A stretch of 64,000 nucleotides of DNA from Ectocarpus siliculosus (GCA_000310025.1 FN649736.1:3201344-3265343); one strand, 5' to 3'; shown: positions 21,608 through 35,900, counted from the stretch's first letter. Numbers and translations are program-made. The notes: a model not told the origin generated them from the letters alone.

Positions 21608-24600
21608 CACGGTGTCCGTCTCACGGGTCTCAAGGAGAGGGCGGGGGCGGTAGAAGAGGCCCGTGCACCGAGACTTGGTTACACTTTGATGGTCACTCTT
21701 CAGGTGTAACCGATGTTGAGCCTTGGTTCCTCGCACAGGATGTGTCATACACCGTGGCGGACCCAACCCACGTAACCCTCACCCACAGCCAACGCACGGG
21801 GTAACGGCCGCGAACTGGGCGAGAACGCGGCGCTCTCGGAATGCGGAACGGCGAGAGGGTGCTGTAGAGGAATCAGCCGTTAGAACCAACGCCCGACCAA
21901 TCAGAAGGCGTTAGTCCTGAAGAGTGACTACCAACGTGTAAACACTACGCTTTCACCCGCGAGCACCTTCGTCTTTTTGCTGCATCCCCCCCCCCCCTTT
22001 TCTCGTCTTCTATACAGTATGTAGCTGAGAGAGGAAAGGGGGAAAGGCAGGTAGCAGGTAACCTGCCTAAACCAAAGTCATTTTGGTAAATGAGCTTGTA
22101 GACCGCATGGCGTTGAGGATCACGTGTCCAAAGCAGCAGCAGCAGCAGCAGCAAACAACGGCGACACTCGTTGTAGCAGCAGCAGCAGAAGCAGAAACGA
22201 CAACCGCAACGGTAGCATGTAGATTGACCTCCGCCCCTCCTCCATGCCCGCCCCACCCTTCCATACCCCCCAGGGCCCAAGAAGAGGAGAAGGCCAAGTG
22301 GGCACCATACGAGGCCGCTATGCGCCAAGAAGATGATGCCTACCGACCCATGGAGAGGCTGCGGGACGCTTAGCAAGGTGTGTGTCTCTGTACACGGTTT
22401 CAGCTGCTGGTGTGCCGACGACGGAAAGGCGTGGGTGATTCATTCGTAGGAGGAGAGGTGGGCATCGAACTCACCAACACGAACGTTTGTTGAAGGGCGC
22501 CAGTAGTGAAACAGTAGCCGATCATCGATCATATCATATTTTTTGAAGTGTTTCTTCTTGTTGTCTTAACATTAAGAACCGTTCTCTCTACGCGGTATCT
22601 TCATCTGTCCGTATAGTAATTAACACTTGACGCTATCATGGCAGGGTTTTTATTTTGTGGTGGTTATTTTCTCCCTTGTGCGGCGCTCGTCGCTCGCAAC
22701 TTTCCGAACACCTCACGGTCTTGCCCTCGCTCGGCTTGAAGGCCTGATGCGGCTTGAGAATAGCACAGCTAGCGTATACCTCGAAGGCAGCGTACCGTTG
22801 ATGACAGACGGAGCGGGAGGCGGCCAGCACTTGCTTCCCTTGAGTGTACCCAAGGACATGCGACTCATTCAAGTACAGTGGTTCCACGCTTGGAGACGCA
22901 CAGGTTGCATTTTTTGTAAAAAAAGTGTCTTGAACACGGGGAAGGAAGTGTCGTCTTCTGGGATCCCCCCCGTCCCCCCATATTTTTTTTATTTGCGGGG
23001 CAACATTGCTCTGATTTTTTTGGGGGGTTTGTGCGCCTGTAGAGCGCGGCCGAGCGTCATTATGGCGGGGGCAGCTGAATTTTTCGGGCCACCGTATCCA
23101 CCATTACGCGCGGTATGTCACTCATGGAGCCCGGGAAACAGCCTGCGGTTCACCCTCTCCTTTTTTTTGTATATTTTTTCTCCGTGTGTTGTTGACAGTT
23201 ACAAAGAGTAAGTGCACGCGTACTTTCTGCTCTCTTGTAAAATGCGCAGCAAGCGCTCCAACTATCTATTCTAAACCCAGCGTCGTGCTACCGGTGCTCT
23301 TTGATGCGTAGGGATGTGGGAGGGCGGGCTTGCGGTGACGTCAGGATCCTCTTGGGAAAGGCAACCGGCGCTGTAAAGAATGGAGGTGGAAGCAGAGATG
23401 ATGAGGGGGACATCACGGCGTTTTCCCCGGATTCCAACGTCATGTAAAACGCTTCGCCTGTCTTGCACCATACAGTGGGGGGCCGCTATCAACGCGGGTT
23501 GATTTGTGGGCCCCTTGGCCCTGTATTTTGCCGGTGAAACTGCTGGGCGCAGACTAAATCACCCAGTGTTCTGGTCGATGCACCGGGCACCTACCGGCGT
23601 TTTCTTGAGGGCCCCCCACTGTACCACGCCAGTGCAGACAGAGTGCGGTACTCAACACGAACGGTTCCTCTTTTGTGGCGTTCCCAAGTAGAGGGATGCA
23701 CGCCTGTTGAGACTGTTGTATGGATGTGTGTCGCCGGTGGACCGCAGTATGGTCTTGTATATTGTAATAACTTCGGCGGTATGTGTGGTGGCGGAACACT
23801 GACATATTCGGGACGACGATTTGGGATGTTTTTTTGGGCGGGTGCCAACATCCGCGCTTGCGCAGTAGAATGATTTGAGCAGCCTGTCCGCGACACGGGC
23901 GTTTTAGCTACGTGTACCTGGTACCATATTTGCTTCGAGTGCATGGCAGGGTATGCTTTGTGTGCGAGGGTCAAGGTGTGCGCGTGTTGCCTTTTGTCGG
24001 CACGCGACGAAAAAATATTTTACACAAATGCATACTTAAGACACTAAGGCTTGAGCTTGCTCGCGCACGCACGACGGCGGGCACTTGTTTTGAGATGAAA
24101 CCATGTGATGTTAGCGGAACTCGTTATTTTTTTCTTTCAACACGCCAAAGGCTCTCATCACTCTCTCGCGCATGGTCACAGGCCAACTACCCGGAGGGTA
24201 CATGCTAGATACACCACAGGAATATAATAAGGGCCCGAAAGTGAACACTTGAAATCCTATATCGTCGTGAAACCTGGCGCCTTCAGAAGCGGAACGCTTG
24301 TCTCCGAGGGACCGGCAGTAACTTGTTGGACGACGAGGTGCTGTTGTTGTTTGACGCAGAAGGGCTTTCGCTCGTCCCAGAACACGGATGGATACGGGTA
24401 TGTTCGGGCTTCCGTGTATCATTTTGTGGATGGTGCTCTTGGCAACGCGGCCATTTCATTAAGTGCACATCACCAAAGGCGCAGCCGGCTCGTGCACCAC
24501 CTCCTCTCGACCCACCAGACCAGTACCACTTCGCAACTTTTTTTTTGTTCCATCACTGTTAAAATCCAGCACTCACAGCATTTATGCCAGGCACTGCTGT

Positions 24601-24827
24601 AGGGGTTCCAATCCGTGGTCACACACAAGGGTTCCTCCCCTACCCACCCCTCCTGCGGTGCTTGCAATCGATTATTTACCCGGGGAGGGTGAAGAGTGCA
24701 GCAGCACTAGAAGCAGCGCCCTCTTCCCTCAAAGTGCGCACACCGACTATTAGTAAGCGCCTTCCACCTGGGCCAGGAACGGAAGCGAGAGAACAGCATC
24801 ACTTTGCAAGAAATCAAACTCGCTTGC

Positions 24828-24900
24828 GCCGGGGTTCGAACCCGTGACTGGCCGCTAGAAGGTTCAGAGGATACAGAACCAACTAGATCTCAACAGAAAA
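24828..24900 (-). ncRNA. tRNA-like remnant
   Basis: On the minus strand GGGTTCGAACCCC gives a good T-arm, with an AGTTGGTT D-loop-like word upstream. Acceptor and anticodon stems do not form, so it is at best a decayed tRNA or tRNA-derived element. Confidence 0.25.
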
Positions 24901-25627
24901 AGTCACTCTTGTTTCGTCGTGGACGTTTTGGCCGATTTCGAATGTTCTTCGGCAGGACAAACTGACTCAAGGCCATGCTCCGGTTTCCTAAACACGTTCC
25001 GTTGACCTCTGTTGAACACTTGCCCAAACCACAGCAGCACCACAAAAAAAAACACAACATTTTATTCACACCTCGCGGTAAGGACCTTCAACCTTCAATA
25101 CGGTAAGGGCAGAGCCTGCCTACAACCCAAGACAACGTCGCAACCTCCACACAACGGTCTCGCTGAGTCGTGCGAAAAAACGCAAGCCGCATGCGCCCAG
25201 CGATCCAGCCTTGTACTAATACGCGCTAACCGCGGCTCGTTTTTTGTGTACAGCAGTTGGGGGGGCAGAAGAAGGGAGAGAAAAGCTAAATAGAAAGAGG
25301 ACAAGCGCTCAAGATAGAACAATTCTATGGCGATTGGTTCACTTCACCAATGGAGCCAGACACTATTAAGTAACTATTTTCAGGTTGGACGTGTCTCGAT
25401 CGCTTGCGCTTCATACCACACGAAACACGACAGGCACACACACTTAAAAACACTTTTCAGCATTACCTTCACGTTCCGACACGTGGCACGGGACCTGCAC
25501 TAACAGAGCTAGCACTACATACAAGACAGGACAGCAGCAGTGATGCAATCAAGACCTTAAAAATGTGGTCCCAGTATGCAACACTCGGCACATCCATGCA
25601 CCGCTCGGTACATCCATCCGCTAACAT

Positions 25628-27288
25628 CTAGTAGCCCGCGATATCTACGGCGACTCCNNNNNNNNNNNNNNNNNNNNNNNNNNNNNNNNNNNNNNNNNNN
25701 NNNNNNNNNNNNNNNNNNNNNNNNNNNNNNNNNNNNNNNNNNNNNNNNNNNNNNNNNNNNNNNNNNNNNNNNNNNNNNNNNNNNNNNNNNNNNNNNNNNN
25801 NNNNNNNNNNNNNNNNNNNNNNNNNNNNNNNNNNNNNNNNNNNNNNNNNNNNNNNNNNNNNNNNNNNNNNNNNNNNNNNNNNNNNNNNNNNNNNNNNNNN
25901 NNNNNNNNNNNNNNNNNNNNNNNNNNNNNNNNNNNNNNNNNNNNNNNNNNNNNNNNNNNNNNNNNNNNNNNNNNNNNNNNNNNNNNNNNNNNNNNNNNNN
26001 NNNNNNNNNNNNNNNNNNNNNNNNNNNNNNNNNNNNNNNNNNNNNNNNNNNNNNNNNNNNNNNNNNNNNNNNNNNNNNNNNNNNNNNNNNNNNNNNNNNN
26101 NNNNNNNNNNNNNNNNNNNNNNNNNNNNNNNNNNNNNNNNNNNNNNNNNNNNNNNNNNNNNNNNNNNNNNNNNNNNNNNNNNNNNNNNNNNNNNNNNNNN
26201 NNNNNNNNNNNNNNNNAGAATCCCAGGTCCCGCAGCCACCCACCTGGGCCCCGGCCCCGGTTCCACCACCCCCCCTTCCCTTCCCTGTCGCCAGTGGCCC
26301 CTAGGTAGATGAGGCCGGGGAGCACGAAATTTTTGGTTGACGCGGCAACCCCTCCGGTGATGTCCAAGATGTATCCAAACATTTTTCCTTATTATTAAGG
26401 GGTGGGGTGGGGGGGGGGTAGGGGGGGGGGGTGATGCAAAAAAAAAAAAAACACTCACTGTCAATATACACCCTTGGACTGCTGTGGCTATATATCTCGA
26501 ACGGGTGTTTATTTAGTCTTTCTGGGCAAATGCATACTATTTCCCAATAATTAGAATGGGGAGAGGGAGACTCGTCATCGAAGTCTCAACCATCATCAGT
26601 CGGTCCTGGCGTAGCCGGGGCGGGGTATGGATGTCGCGGGCACAGCTTGCTACGAACCGCTGCGCGCCGAAAGCTGCAAAAAAAGAAACGCGACGGTTTC
26701 AGGTCACCACATCCCCTCGGTCAATGCTTCGCAAATTCGAGTCACGAACGCACGACAACACTAGGCTGAACGCAGATCTGTGATTGGTGATTGGGTGTTC
26801 TCGTTAACGTTTGTTGGCGTTCGCTGGGCTCTTCGAGTCAAACATGATGTCAGCTAACTGTGTGAGCTGTTGACCTTGGGGAAAACGTCATAGCTGTCAG
26901 CTAGCTGACAACTGTGGGCTGGCCCTAACATTATTAATAAAACAACGATGACGATGATGCCACGTAGTGACAACAATGAACACGATACATAATTTAGCAG
27001 TGAAAATACAGATGTAAGCACCAGCGCAAAGAGCAAAAAATGACGAGTGACTGTACCTGAGCAACGCCGACGGTATTCAAGCCGACCATGGCCCCCACGG
27101 CGAGCGCCAGCAGCGCAAACGTGACCCACGCCACCTGCCCAAACTCCGCCACCATCACGTCCTTCCCTCGCAGCGCGTAGAGGCTATGTCTCATGACGAT
27201 AACCTGTCGCGAGGCAGCCAGCAAGCAGTTGAGGCGCGCAACCATCACGAGAGAACACTGTACACCTCATATGGTATGAGCAGCAGCA

Positions 27289-27323
<35 letters not shown>

Positions 27324-29566
27324 CACAATTTTTACGCGAGAGACAAATCGGGGTAGAGCAGCAGGTGGTACGATGAGCTTGTCCCCGGAAGCCGGAAGCA
27401 CGTGTCCCAGCTGCAACGAAAATGCTATATACATAGCCTTGTTCCAGGTCGGGTGTTAGCGAACCGCTTCGCGCCAGAGAAAAACGCGATGCGAAAAATC
27501 CCCCTAAATACCCAATGGAAAACATACCCCCTGCGGACATCCATCCAAAAAAAGGGGAAAAGTAATGCCGTACTTGTACACGCGCTCGTCTTCTCCGAGG
27601 AAAACGTCGAGACTGCCATATTTTTGTCGCACCGTCCACGGTACGGCCTAGACAACAAAACAACACCTCACCTCGCTGGGGATGTAGAGGATCAAGTGTA
27701 CGACGACAGCGGCCTTGAACACTGACGCTATTGCGCCGGAAAAGTTCAGGAGGATGTCCCCGTCGACCGAGTCGCGGAAGGACAAGTACCTAATAGAGGG
27801 AGGAAGGGAAAGGAGGTGAAAAAGTTGGGGGGGGGGGGAAGTGCCGTCGTATTGTATTTGTCAGGATGTGTTAACGTGCTGTGTCAGAGTAAAAAATCCC
27901 TCCGTCTGGCCCCCCTTCTGCAAAACCCATTTGCCAGCGGCAGCAGCGTTTCTCACCCCGCAAGACCCATGGAGTAACAAAGGCAGACGCCCACGCCCAA
28001 GGCCCAGGTCGATACCGAGCGCCATGCCCTGAATCCAAAACGGAGAACGGGCAAGAATAGGAGCCAAAAGGCAGGCGGCGGGGGGGCGGGGTCAAAAGAT
28101 GAAAGCATTTCTATAACGTATGGCTGTTGGTGAATCAGGTTCGTTAATCTGTCTGGACTGGGTGCTGTAACTCAGTGTGCATGGGGTCGTGGCGCGGTCA
28201 TACCTAAACTCGGACGGGCCGGGAAAATCACAAAAGGGGGGGGGGTGTACTCATAGTCGTGCATGCCGTAGTAGTTAGACCATTGACCTCGCATCCCTAC
28301 AAAGCCGGGACGGAGCACGCCGGGTTCTCACCGGACCAGGCTCTCACATCACCAAGCGCGAAGCGCCGTGAGGTATTCGGCGAGTCGCATGAAGAGTGCG
28401 CTGTATCCTGCTGAGGGTGTTCGGCATCTTGTGCTTACTTCCTTGCGTATGGATGACAGCTGCGTATGACTTCATATCTATTCTGGTACTTTCACTTCAA
28501 GAGACAGTTAAAAGCGCTGTGAAACTGCCTCGAGGGTGCTTGACCAATTTAACACAAGGTGCGATTATCCCCTTTGCGCGGAGTGAGGGTTCTTGACCCC
28601 CCACAACATAATCTACTCGACCACCATTCACAAAGGGGGGGGGGGAGCAAATACCAACAATCACCAAACTCTCAGGAGACGATGGGCGGGGGGGGGAGGG
28701 GGGGAGGGGAAGACAACAGCCGCAGCAACCAAACACTCCCATCACCGCGGGTTTCTCAACCACCCACGTAAAAAAAAAACAGATTTGAGCCCCCGCCGAA
28801 GACCCACCTGGTGGATCGCGGTGTCATCGAAGAGTAAGCGTGGAGCACGGCCGGGGCACACGACAGAGCGAACACGATCGACCCGAGGTTCGCTACCGCC
28901 CCCACCCAATCCCACCAGACCACGCTAGCGTCGAGGTCCGGGTCGTGACCTGGCTCCGCTCTTTCCTCGTTGGCGTAGATCGGCCCGCCGATTACGACGA
29001 GAGCTACGACGGAGCAGATGGTGCAAAAGCTGAAGACGGCGAGCCATCTGTCGCGGGGGGGGTGAAGACAAAGAGGGGCTGCCGTGATGAGTGCATCGGC
29101 ATGCGAGGAGGAGGTTGACTATAGATCAACCGGGGCACGGACAGTCGGCGCTGGGATTCATGCGCCAAGGCGTGTCACGCAGGCACAATAGCGGCAGCCA
29201 GTCAGGCTAACCACTCCATATCCCACTTCCAACAAAGCCTGAACTTGTTCGCCTTTCTCTCTATAATGACCACCCCCCGGGCAACAACAGAAGCTCCCCT
29301 CTACCCCCCATCGTTTTCCCGCGTCTGCGTACTCCGCAGCCAGGCCAATCCTGTGGTAGTTAACGAAGAGAACGGCCAAAAGTCAGATAATTTATCTCGT
29401 TACAGCGGTACCCCCCTACTAATAACCAACACCTCGCCCTTCGCTCGCACCGACAAGAACAGCAAGCCAGAGGCCCACCACGGGTCAGCACGTCACGTGG
29501 CCCATGTGATTGGTCAGTTGACCCGCCAAAACTTGAACGCCACAACTCCAACAGCAACACTAACAT

Positions 29567-29600
<34 letters not shown>

Positions 29601-31106
29601 GCAACAACAAACAACAACAGCCGAACGCCGGCCTCCTCCAATCCCACCCACACCTACCTGAGGTTACTAAAGTGTCGGATGAGGCAGGGGGGGAACACGA
29701 AGAGCACCGCCATGACGGGCGTCACCACCGAGAAAGACGCCCACCACACGTCGCTCGCCGTGCCGCCGAACCACTCCAGCAGCAGCGAGCCCGTCAGAGA
29801 CCCCACCAGGATAACGTAGGAGCACACGTCCCCGAAGTTGCACAGCACGATGGCGGCGTCCACCGCCAACGGGCCGAGGGGACCTACGGTCTCTCTCGCC
29901 AGTTGGGCGAACTCGATGTCGTCGAGGCGGTCGGCATCGCCGCCGCCCCCGCCCCCTCTTCCTCCCGCCAGCTCGCTGGGGCCGTTGTCGCTACTAGTGC
30001 CGGTTCGGGCGTACCCTTGGGGGAATGAAATCTCGGAGGCGTTGATGAGCACAACGATGCCGAGCCAGATCGCGACGGCTGCCGGGCGGGGGAAGGGGGG
30101 GGCGATCGCTGGGGTTGAAGTCGTGGTCGTGTGTGGTACAGCAGCAAATAGTATGCTACGATGCTGCCGCCGTGTCGCAACCACGGGGTTCAACAAATGG
30201 TACCAAGCGCAGGGTGCAAGAACGGAGGTGTGGAAATGAACGCACACATCGAGAGGCGTGCGTTTGTGAGACAAGCCGGTTTTTGAGTTATTTGTAAGTG
30301 AAAGAGTTGTCGGGTTGTACATGTCAGATGGATACAAGTAGTCTTACAGGAGTAACTGCCGTCACCGACGTATGATGAAAAATTGTGGTGCCGGCGGCGA
30401 TAAACCTGCCATGTTAGGTGATCAAGTATCGCTCACTGCTGGCCAGGATTAAAACATGTCGACTGCTGGTGTGACACCGATGACACACCTTCTCACCCAG
30501 AGCATCCGCAACTTCGAGAGGCAGCGCGGTTGGTCCTTCGGTCACTGCATCGATAAAAAGCTGACCCACGACATGATGCGGGGAGAATAGCGAGGATTTC
30601 GTATCTCTACAGCCGCGCAAGGCAGAATGGCTGTGGGAAAGGGACCACTACCAATAACACGTGGCAGGGATACGCCAATCACGCTACAGCAGCAGCAGGG
30701 AAGAAGGCGTAATACCTGAGACAGCGTAGAGGATTGTTGCCGGGCCGATGCCGCTCCCTTCGAACACCTGCGGGGAATTCAGAATGCCAGACCCGATCAT
30801 GTAGTTCAGGACGAGGAGGGTGGTGAGCACCTTGCTGTTGTCTCGGCGACTGCTGCCCGGGGCGAACACGTCGGTCGAGTCGCCGAGGTTCCGCCCACCG
30901 TTGCCGTCGTCGGTTGACCCCAGGAGCAGCGGTTCACGCTCCGAGGCGGGGCGCTCACGCCCGGCTTCCTCTCCGCCGTGCGCTCTCGCCTCTCGTGCCA
31001 CCCGCGGTTGCTCCGCATTTGGACCCTTGCTTGCCTTGCCGCTCCCGCCCCGGACTCCGGTCAGCTTGTCGCCCTTGGTCGTGCCATAGCGACGCTGCCC
31101 GGCCAT
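25628..31106 (-). CDS. SLC38/AAAP-family amino-acid transporter
   Basis: Minus-strand exons joining in phase: 31106-30716, 30078-29658, 29047-28808, 28028-27957, 27789-27672 and 27203-27057 (463 codons), then an exon from about 26387 into the N gap. GVAVDIAGY and a stop at 25657-25628 may be the C-terminus. A hydrophilic N-terminus of about 95 residues precedes the first helix with GSGILNSPQVF, the hallmark of AAAP permeases. Later helices include AVDAAIVLCNFGDVCSYVIL, NLGSIVFALSCAPAVLHAY, a short exon with WALGVGVCLCYSMGLAGYLSF, and DITGG...FVLPGLIYL. The family moves amino acids across plasma or vacuolar membranes, often with protons or sodium. Phase fails by one base at the 27057/26387 junction, near homopolymer runs, so either a small exon is missing or the sequence has an error. 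Confidence 0.8.
25658..26216. other. Assembly gap (559 N)
   Basis: The gap removes part of the last exon or exons of the transporter. Flanks have G and A runs (26400-26452), which suggests a difficult template. Confidence 0.97.
27283..27325. repeat. (CAG)n repeat in transporter intron
   Basis: About 14 CAG/GAG units in the intron between exons 27672-27789 and 27057-27203. Confidence 0.95.
28253..28632 (+). repeat. SINE-like repeat, copy 3
   Basis: Third copy of the 380-nt block seen twice near 10307-11290 (starts CTCATAGTCGTGCATGCC), here in a transporter intron. G runs flank it on both sides, as in the other copies. The 62-nt units are absent. Confidence 0.85.
29565..29622. repeat. (CAA)n repeat
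   Basis: About 18 CAA-type units in a transporter intron. Confidence 0.95.
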
Positions 31107-32963
31107 TCTTCTGCTGTCGGTACTATGCTGCTATGGGCGCGGCGTGCGCAGCCGCCGCGGCAAAAGCGTGCTACTATATTGTTTTTCAGCCTCCTCGGCT
31201 GCTGACGGCTGCTGTACGTGCAGTGCAGTTCTCCTCTCACTTTCCCGGGTTCGGCTGGACTTTTCCTCTGCCAACAAGAGAAAATCGGCACCGCGCCGCA
31301 CACCACGAGTATGCAAAAGCTTCAGTGCGTGGGGAGGCCGCCGCGCAATCCGCGATGCGCTCTCACACACACCGCATAGGCAGATGAAAGTTGCAGGATC
31401 GGTTATATCGGATCCCAAGTCATCACAGAGATTGCTGCTGGTACTTGTTCGCGGCGGAATTAAACGTACGTGTGGCTCCTGTCTGCGTCGCCCCAGGCCC
31501 TTTAGACATTCTTGGCAACATGTGCATCCATTGTACAACTCTTGTTGCGCCACACATATCCGAAGCCGGCCAAGCACGCAAATCCCTGCCGCACCCCCCC
31601 TCGTGTATGCAAGTTGCAGTAGTTGGTGTCGGTGTGTGAGGAGGCAGAGGGGAGGCAGCGGGCGCTGTCGGAGGGAGTCTACATCTTGAGGGAATCAAGA
31701 GGCGGCAAGGTTTCGGCGGATTTTCGGTCATCATCGTCCGCGCGGAGGACGAGGAGCAATGGATGCCTCGTGTTACAAGGAGGCACTCGCTTCGGCAAAG
31801 GCAGCAGCCTTAGCTGCCGGAGAGTGAGTGTGTGCCCTGCAGTGGAAAGTGCCACCGCCTGTAGCGGGATGATGGAAATTCGAAAGCGGATCATGTTGTG
31901 AAACGCACAAACAGGCAGATCTCTGCGCTGTGGGAACTGGGTACACGGCAGGTTAAATCTCCACGCAGGTAGCGTATGGATAACACAATGTTCCGTGATG
32001 TTTGACTCCCGTCTCCGTCGGGGAGCATGCGGACCTGGGTGATAAAGCAGTGGTGTGAGTGCTCTATATGCATGCGAGCCGGAATACCCATTGTGTTTTT
32101 TCGAGACGGACATCATCAGGCGAGCTCCGTACGTTTTGTGACGTATTCGCTCGGAACATCATACTGTATCAATACACTGCCTTGGGGAGAGGTCCTTTTG
32201 ATGACCCATGACGAGAGGTTGGGGGGCGGATGCACATGGTTGTGCCAAGCCCTTCGCAATCACCATGCCACGGATGACAATCACGACCGATCCCCGCCCA
32301 AATTAGATACTGGGCATGGTTGTAAGTGGGTTGAGAACCTCTGTTCTTGAAAGCCAGTTCCTTCGATGATCTCCGGGATCTACTACAAGTAGTGTACCCA
32401 GCCGGTTGTCCTCCACTCACTGAAAAGACTCCACCACATCCCGTTCGAGTGTGGGTATATCTCGAACGGGTAGTCCGTGTGTGTGTGTATTTATTTTCCC
32501 TAATCTACTGCACATAAGGACACTTCAGCATTTCAAAAAGGGACAAAACGGCAGCGTTGTCTTACACTACAAGAAAGCGAGAGAAGCAGACACACGCCGC
32601 CACCGTCCGTAACAACGTATTGAACCGATGCAGCAGTGTAATTTGAGGATGACGATAGCGGCGAGATCTTCATTTCCATGCCCCTGGAGGAAACAATATC
32701 GCCTATATGATAGAACCTCTTGCCGGGTGGTTGCTACCTGTCGGACTGTCGGAGGTACAAAAGGACACCTCCGGGTAAGCTCAGTCAGCCGTCAACATAC
32801 GGGCTCCTGCACACCATCTGAGGGTATGGTAGTCCTTCGTTGGTGTTTTCCATGTCCTTCATGTGAAAAGACTCAGATGCTGCTGCAGCAGCGTGTAGTC
32901 ATTCTATTTGCACGCTTCGTCTTGTCTCATCTTCCGAACCGTGGCGACCTACCTGCACATCAG
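31107..32963. other. Spacer between divergent transporter and phosphatase genes
   Basis: No supported gene. The upstream exon or exons of the phosphatase gene should lie here; an ATG-led frame at 32628 was considered but its donor phase does not match. The region presumably contains both promoters. Confidence 0.4.
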
Positions 32964-35900
32964 GATCATTACCGCGGCCATTTCGTCCCAGGAGAACTCT
33001 CAGCTCCAGGTCAAGAGCGGCGTCGATCTTGTGACTGAGACAGACAAGGCCGCCGAAAGAGCAATCATCGAACGACTGAGGGCGTCGCATCCGGTACGAT
33101 GACGCGGGGAAGGTAGTGGTGGATCGTACGGTCAGGGGTTAGCTTTTGTTCCTGGCCTTTTACACGCGGAACATCGGCCGCGCATCCTCCCCGGTGCAGG
33201 AACTGTTCTTCATGCTTGTTCAGACGACAAACAAAGCCGCTCCAACGTTCCCGTCCCAACGACCGCTCACCAGTAAGAGGCAGGGCATGGCGTTGAGACG
33301 ATTTATATGTACAATTCGGGAAAGCAAACTCTACGCTCTGAAATTGATCCGGTTGTCATCATGGTCTTGCTAGATGTTGTGACCAACACCGCTGAGAACA
33401 CATCGTCACGCCAACCCTCTCATCGATGCTTGTCGATGGTTGCCGTTAACCGTAGCTCCTACTCCTCCGTTGTTCTTCTTGTTCCGTGCGTCTTACTTGC
33501 CTCGACGCACCCCCTCCTACATGTGCGCACCTTTACGGGTCGTATTGCCGTTGGTTTTGATGACGTGCGTTCGCGCGATCTCCTTGGAAGAAAAGGACCA
33601 CCAATTCATGGGCGAGGAGTCCACGTTTGAGGAGGCCGGTGGTGGGGAAGCAGTCGACGCGGACATCATCGGCACGTCCCCAACGTGGGTGATCGACCCG
33701 CTGGACGGTACTACTAATTTCGTGCACGGATACCCGCTCTTCTGTGTCAGCATCGCGCTGGCTGTGGATGGGTGAGCGTCTGCGTCATAGATTCCAAGAG
33801 ACTGGCAGTGCGTTGTCCAGAAGAGAGGAACGCACGGCTGTGATCCCCAGGCCTCGCGCGTCACCTGTTCGCTTGGGACAACCTGCAGTACTGCCCCCTA
33901 CGAAGTCAGAATTGAGCTTTCGGGCAGGTCTCCACGAATTTCGCCTTACTCTGCTGCATCGTTTTCGAAGATACTTTTCATGCATACCGTATTAGCCGGA
34001 GAGATGGCAACGGGTGCGATCGCTTCTTTACATGTTTTTTCCTCGTTTTTTTTTTATCGTACCCCGGTGCCATCTCCCCGACCGGTGCCATCTCTCCGAC
34101 TATTACGGTATACAACGAGGCCCAGAGATGTTGCATTGAAGTTGTCTTATGTCGATCTGTGGTCGCCATTATTCCCCACCGAGAGCTTACGGGCTTGTTC
34201 AATCGACAACAGGTTTGCAACAGCCGCTGTTATATCCAAGTTATTTTCACAAATTTTTACTGCCAGAAATCGAGCCCTCCTGATCATCCCAGCCATCGCG
34301 GCCACTAGAAGCCCTCGTTTTTCCCGTCTACTCCCCTGCTGCTTGATCGGTAACGGCGACACACTGCTGTTGTGGACACCCGTGGCTTGAATTCCACCGG
34401 CAGTGTGCCGGTCATCGGTGTCGTGTACCACCCTGTGTCGGGGGACCTGTACACTGCGTGCCGCGGTGAGGGAGCCTTCCTGAATGGCGTAAAGGTTGAG
34501 GTGCGACCTGCGCAGGGACTCGGCGATGCCCTAGTGGTCAACAATATCGGACCTGCCAGAGACGAAGCCTTCATTGCGACAACTCTGGGGAGACTCGCGG
34601 AGCTGCTTCGGAGGAATGTGCAAGCGATCCGCATGTCGGGTGAGCTTGGGGGGGGGGAGGGGTAGTCATGATGATGCTCAAAGGTCGCTATGCTGAAGAT
34701 CTCGCATCACTACAACTGTGCCGGGCGAGTCGGGTATTCATCTAATAGGTTTGTGGGTTGTGTGACACGGAGCACAGCGGACGCCGCTACGCTCTAGATG
34801 AGCATTGGCGTAAGTGTGACGGACGCAACTTCAGTAGCGCGACACTTGCACCTCTCGCCCCGTATGAAGCATGGCTTTGCAGCTCCCATGTAGGTGATGT
34901 AGGTGGCAGTGGCGGGCAAGCTGTGCGTGCAGCAAGGGAAAATGCTCGAGAACGAATGTCTCAAAAACGTTGAACGGGAAACAGGTTGGACCGCTGGACA
35001 AAACCGACTGTAATGCGATCACCCCCGCATATCTGCGGTACGCCAGCGTGCCAACAACCACGAGTGCGTACAGCTGAGGTTCAAGTGCCATCGATTGAGA
35101 AATGGCCAGTGTGTTATAGCAGATACGTCCTTTGGTACACCACGTCAACTCCTCATCCCCTCTCCGCCGAAACACGACGCCCGCAGGGTCGGCGGCACTG
35201 AACATGTGCCACGTCGCTTGCGGGAAGCTAGACTGCTATTACGAAGACGGGTATGGTGGACCGTGGGACGTCGCCGCGGGTCTGGTCATCGTCAGAGAGG
35301 TGAGGCTCATTCGGCTGTGGTTGGCGCAACACTACAGTATTGCTGGCGCCGTTGAACATCATGACACGTTTTGTCGCGGGCAGTGGGTGGGGCCCTGTTC
35401 AACCCGCGGGGCCCCTCCGGCTGTTTTGCTCAACATTGTTTCTCCTAGTGCTGCGAAGGGGCGTCGGGGTCGCGGTTCGTGCTCCGGCCACTCAGGGCTG
35501 TTCGTGACAGAGCGATGCTACCAATGACCGCCTCGAGGAGCTGTACGAAGTATTCAACTTGGCCCTGCCGTTGGTTGGTTCGTGCAGACCTGTCTCGCAT
35601 GAGTGAGATGCAGTCCCACGTTGTCATCATGTTCACATCGCCCATTTTGTCTCCGTTCCTCGAGTGCATGGGCATTTTCCATGGGTTGCGGTTGGTGTTC
35701 TCGTAGTAGGCGTCAGCGGTGGATCGCGGCGCTTCGACTTGAATCCCCTTGACAAACGACTACAACAGCGCACCAACCGAATATCCTTTTCATGTCCCCA
35801 GCCATTTTTCCAATGCCTGCTGCGTACATCGAAACCAGGCGAAAGGCGTCGTGCGAGATTTGCGGAACTCGGAGTTTGTGCTCAGGCCTGGGAAGGGTCG

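Larger units (their letters stand above)
21051..25627. other. Spacer between convergent lipase and transporter genes
   Basis: It holds a MITE-like element (21383-21607), CAG repeats (22130-22190), an open frame at 22083-22373 ending RLRDA, another at 22627-22890, and a tRNA-like B-box palindrome at 24828-24845. None of the frames could be tied to a family or to neighbouring exons. Confidence 0.5.

Noticed and set aside
22083-22373. Open frame with poly-Gln ending RLRDA as a gene
   Set aside because: It has no ATG at the frame start and the Gln tract is a CAG microsatellite. The charged end could be an exon, but no partner exon was found.
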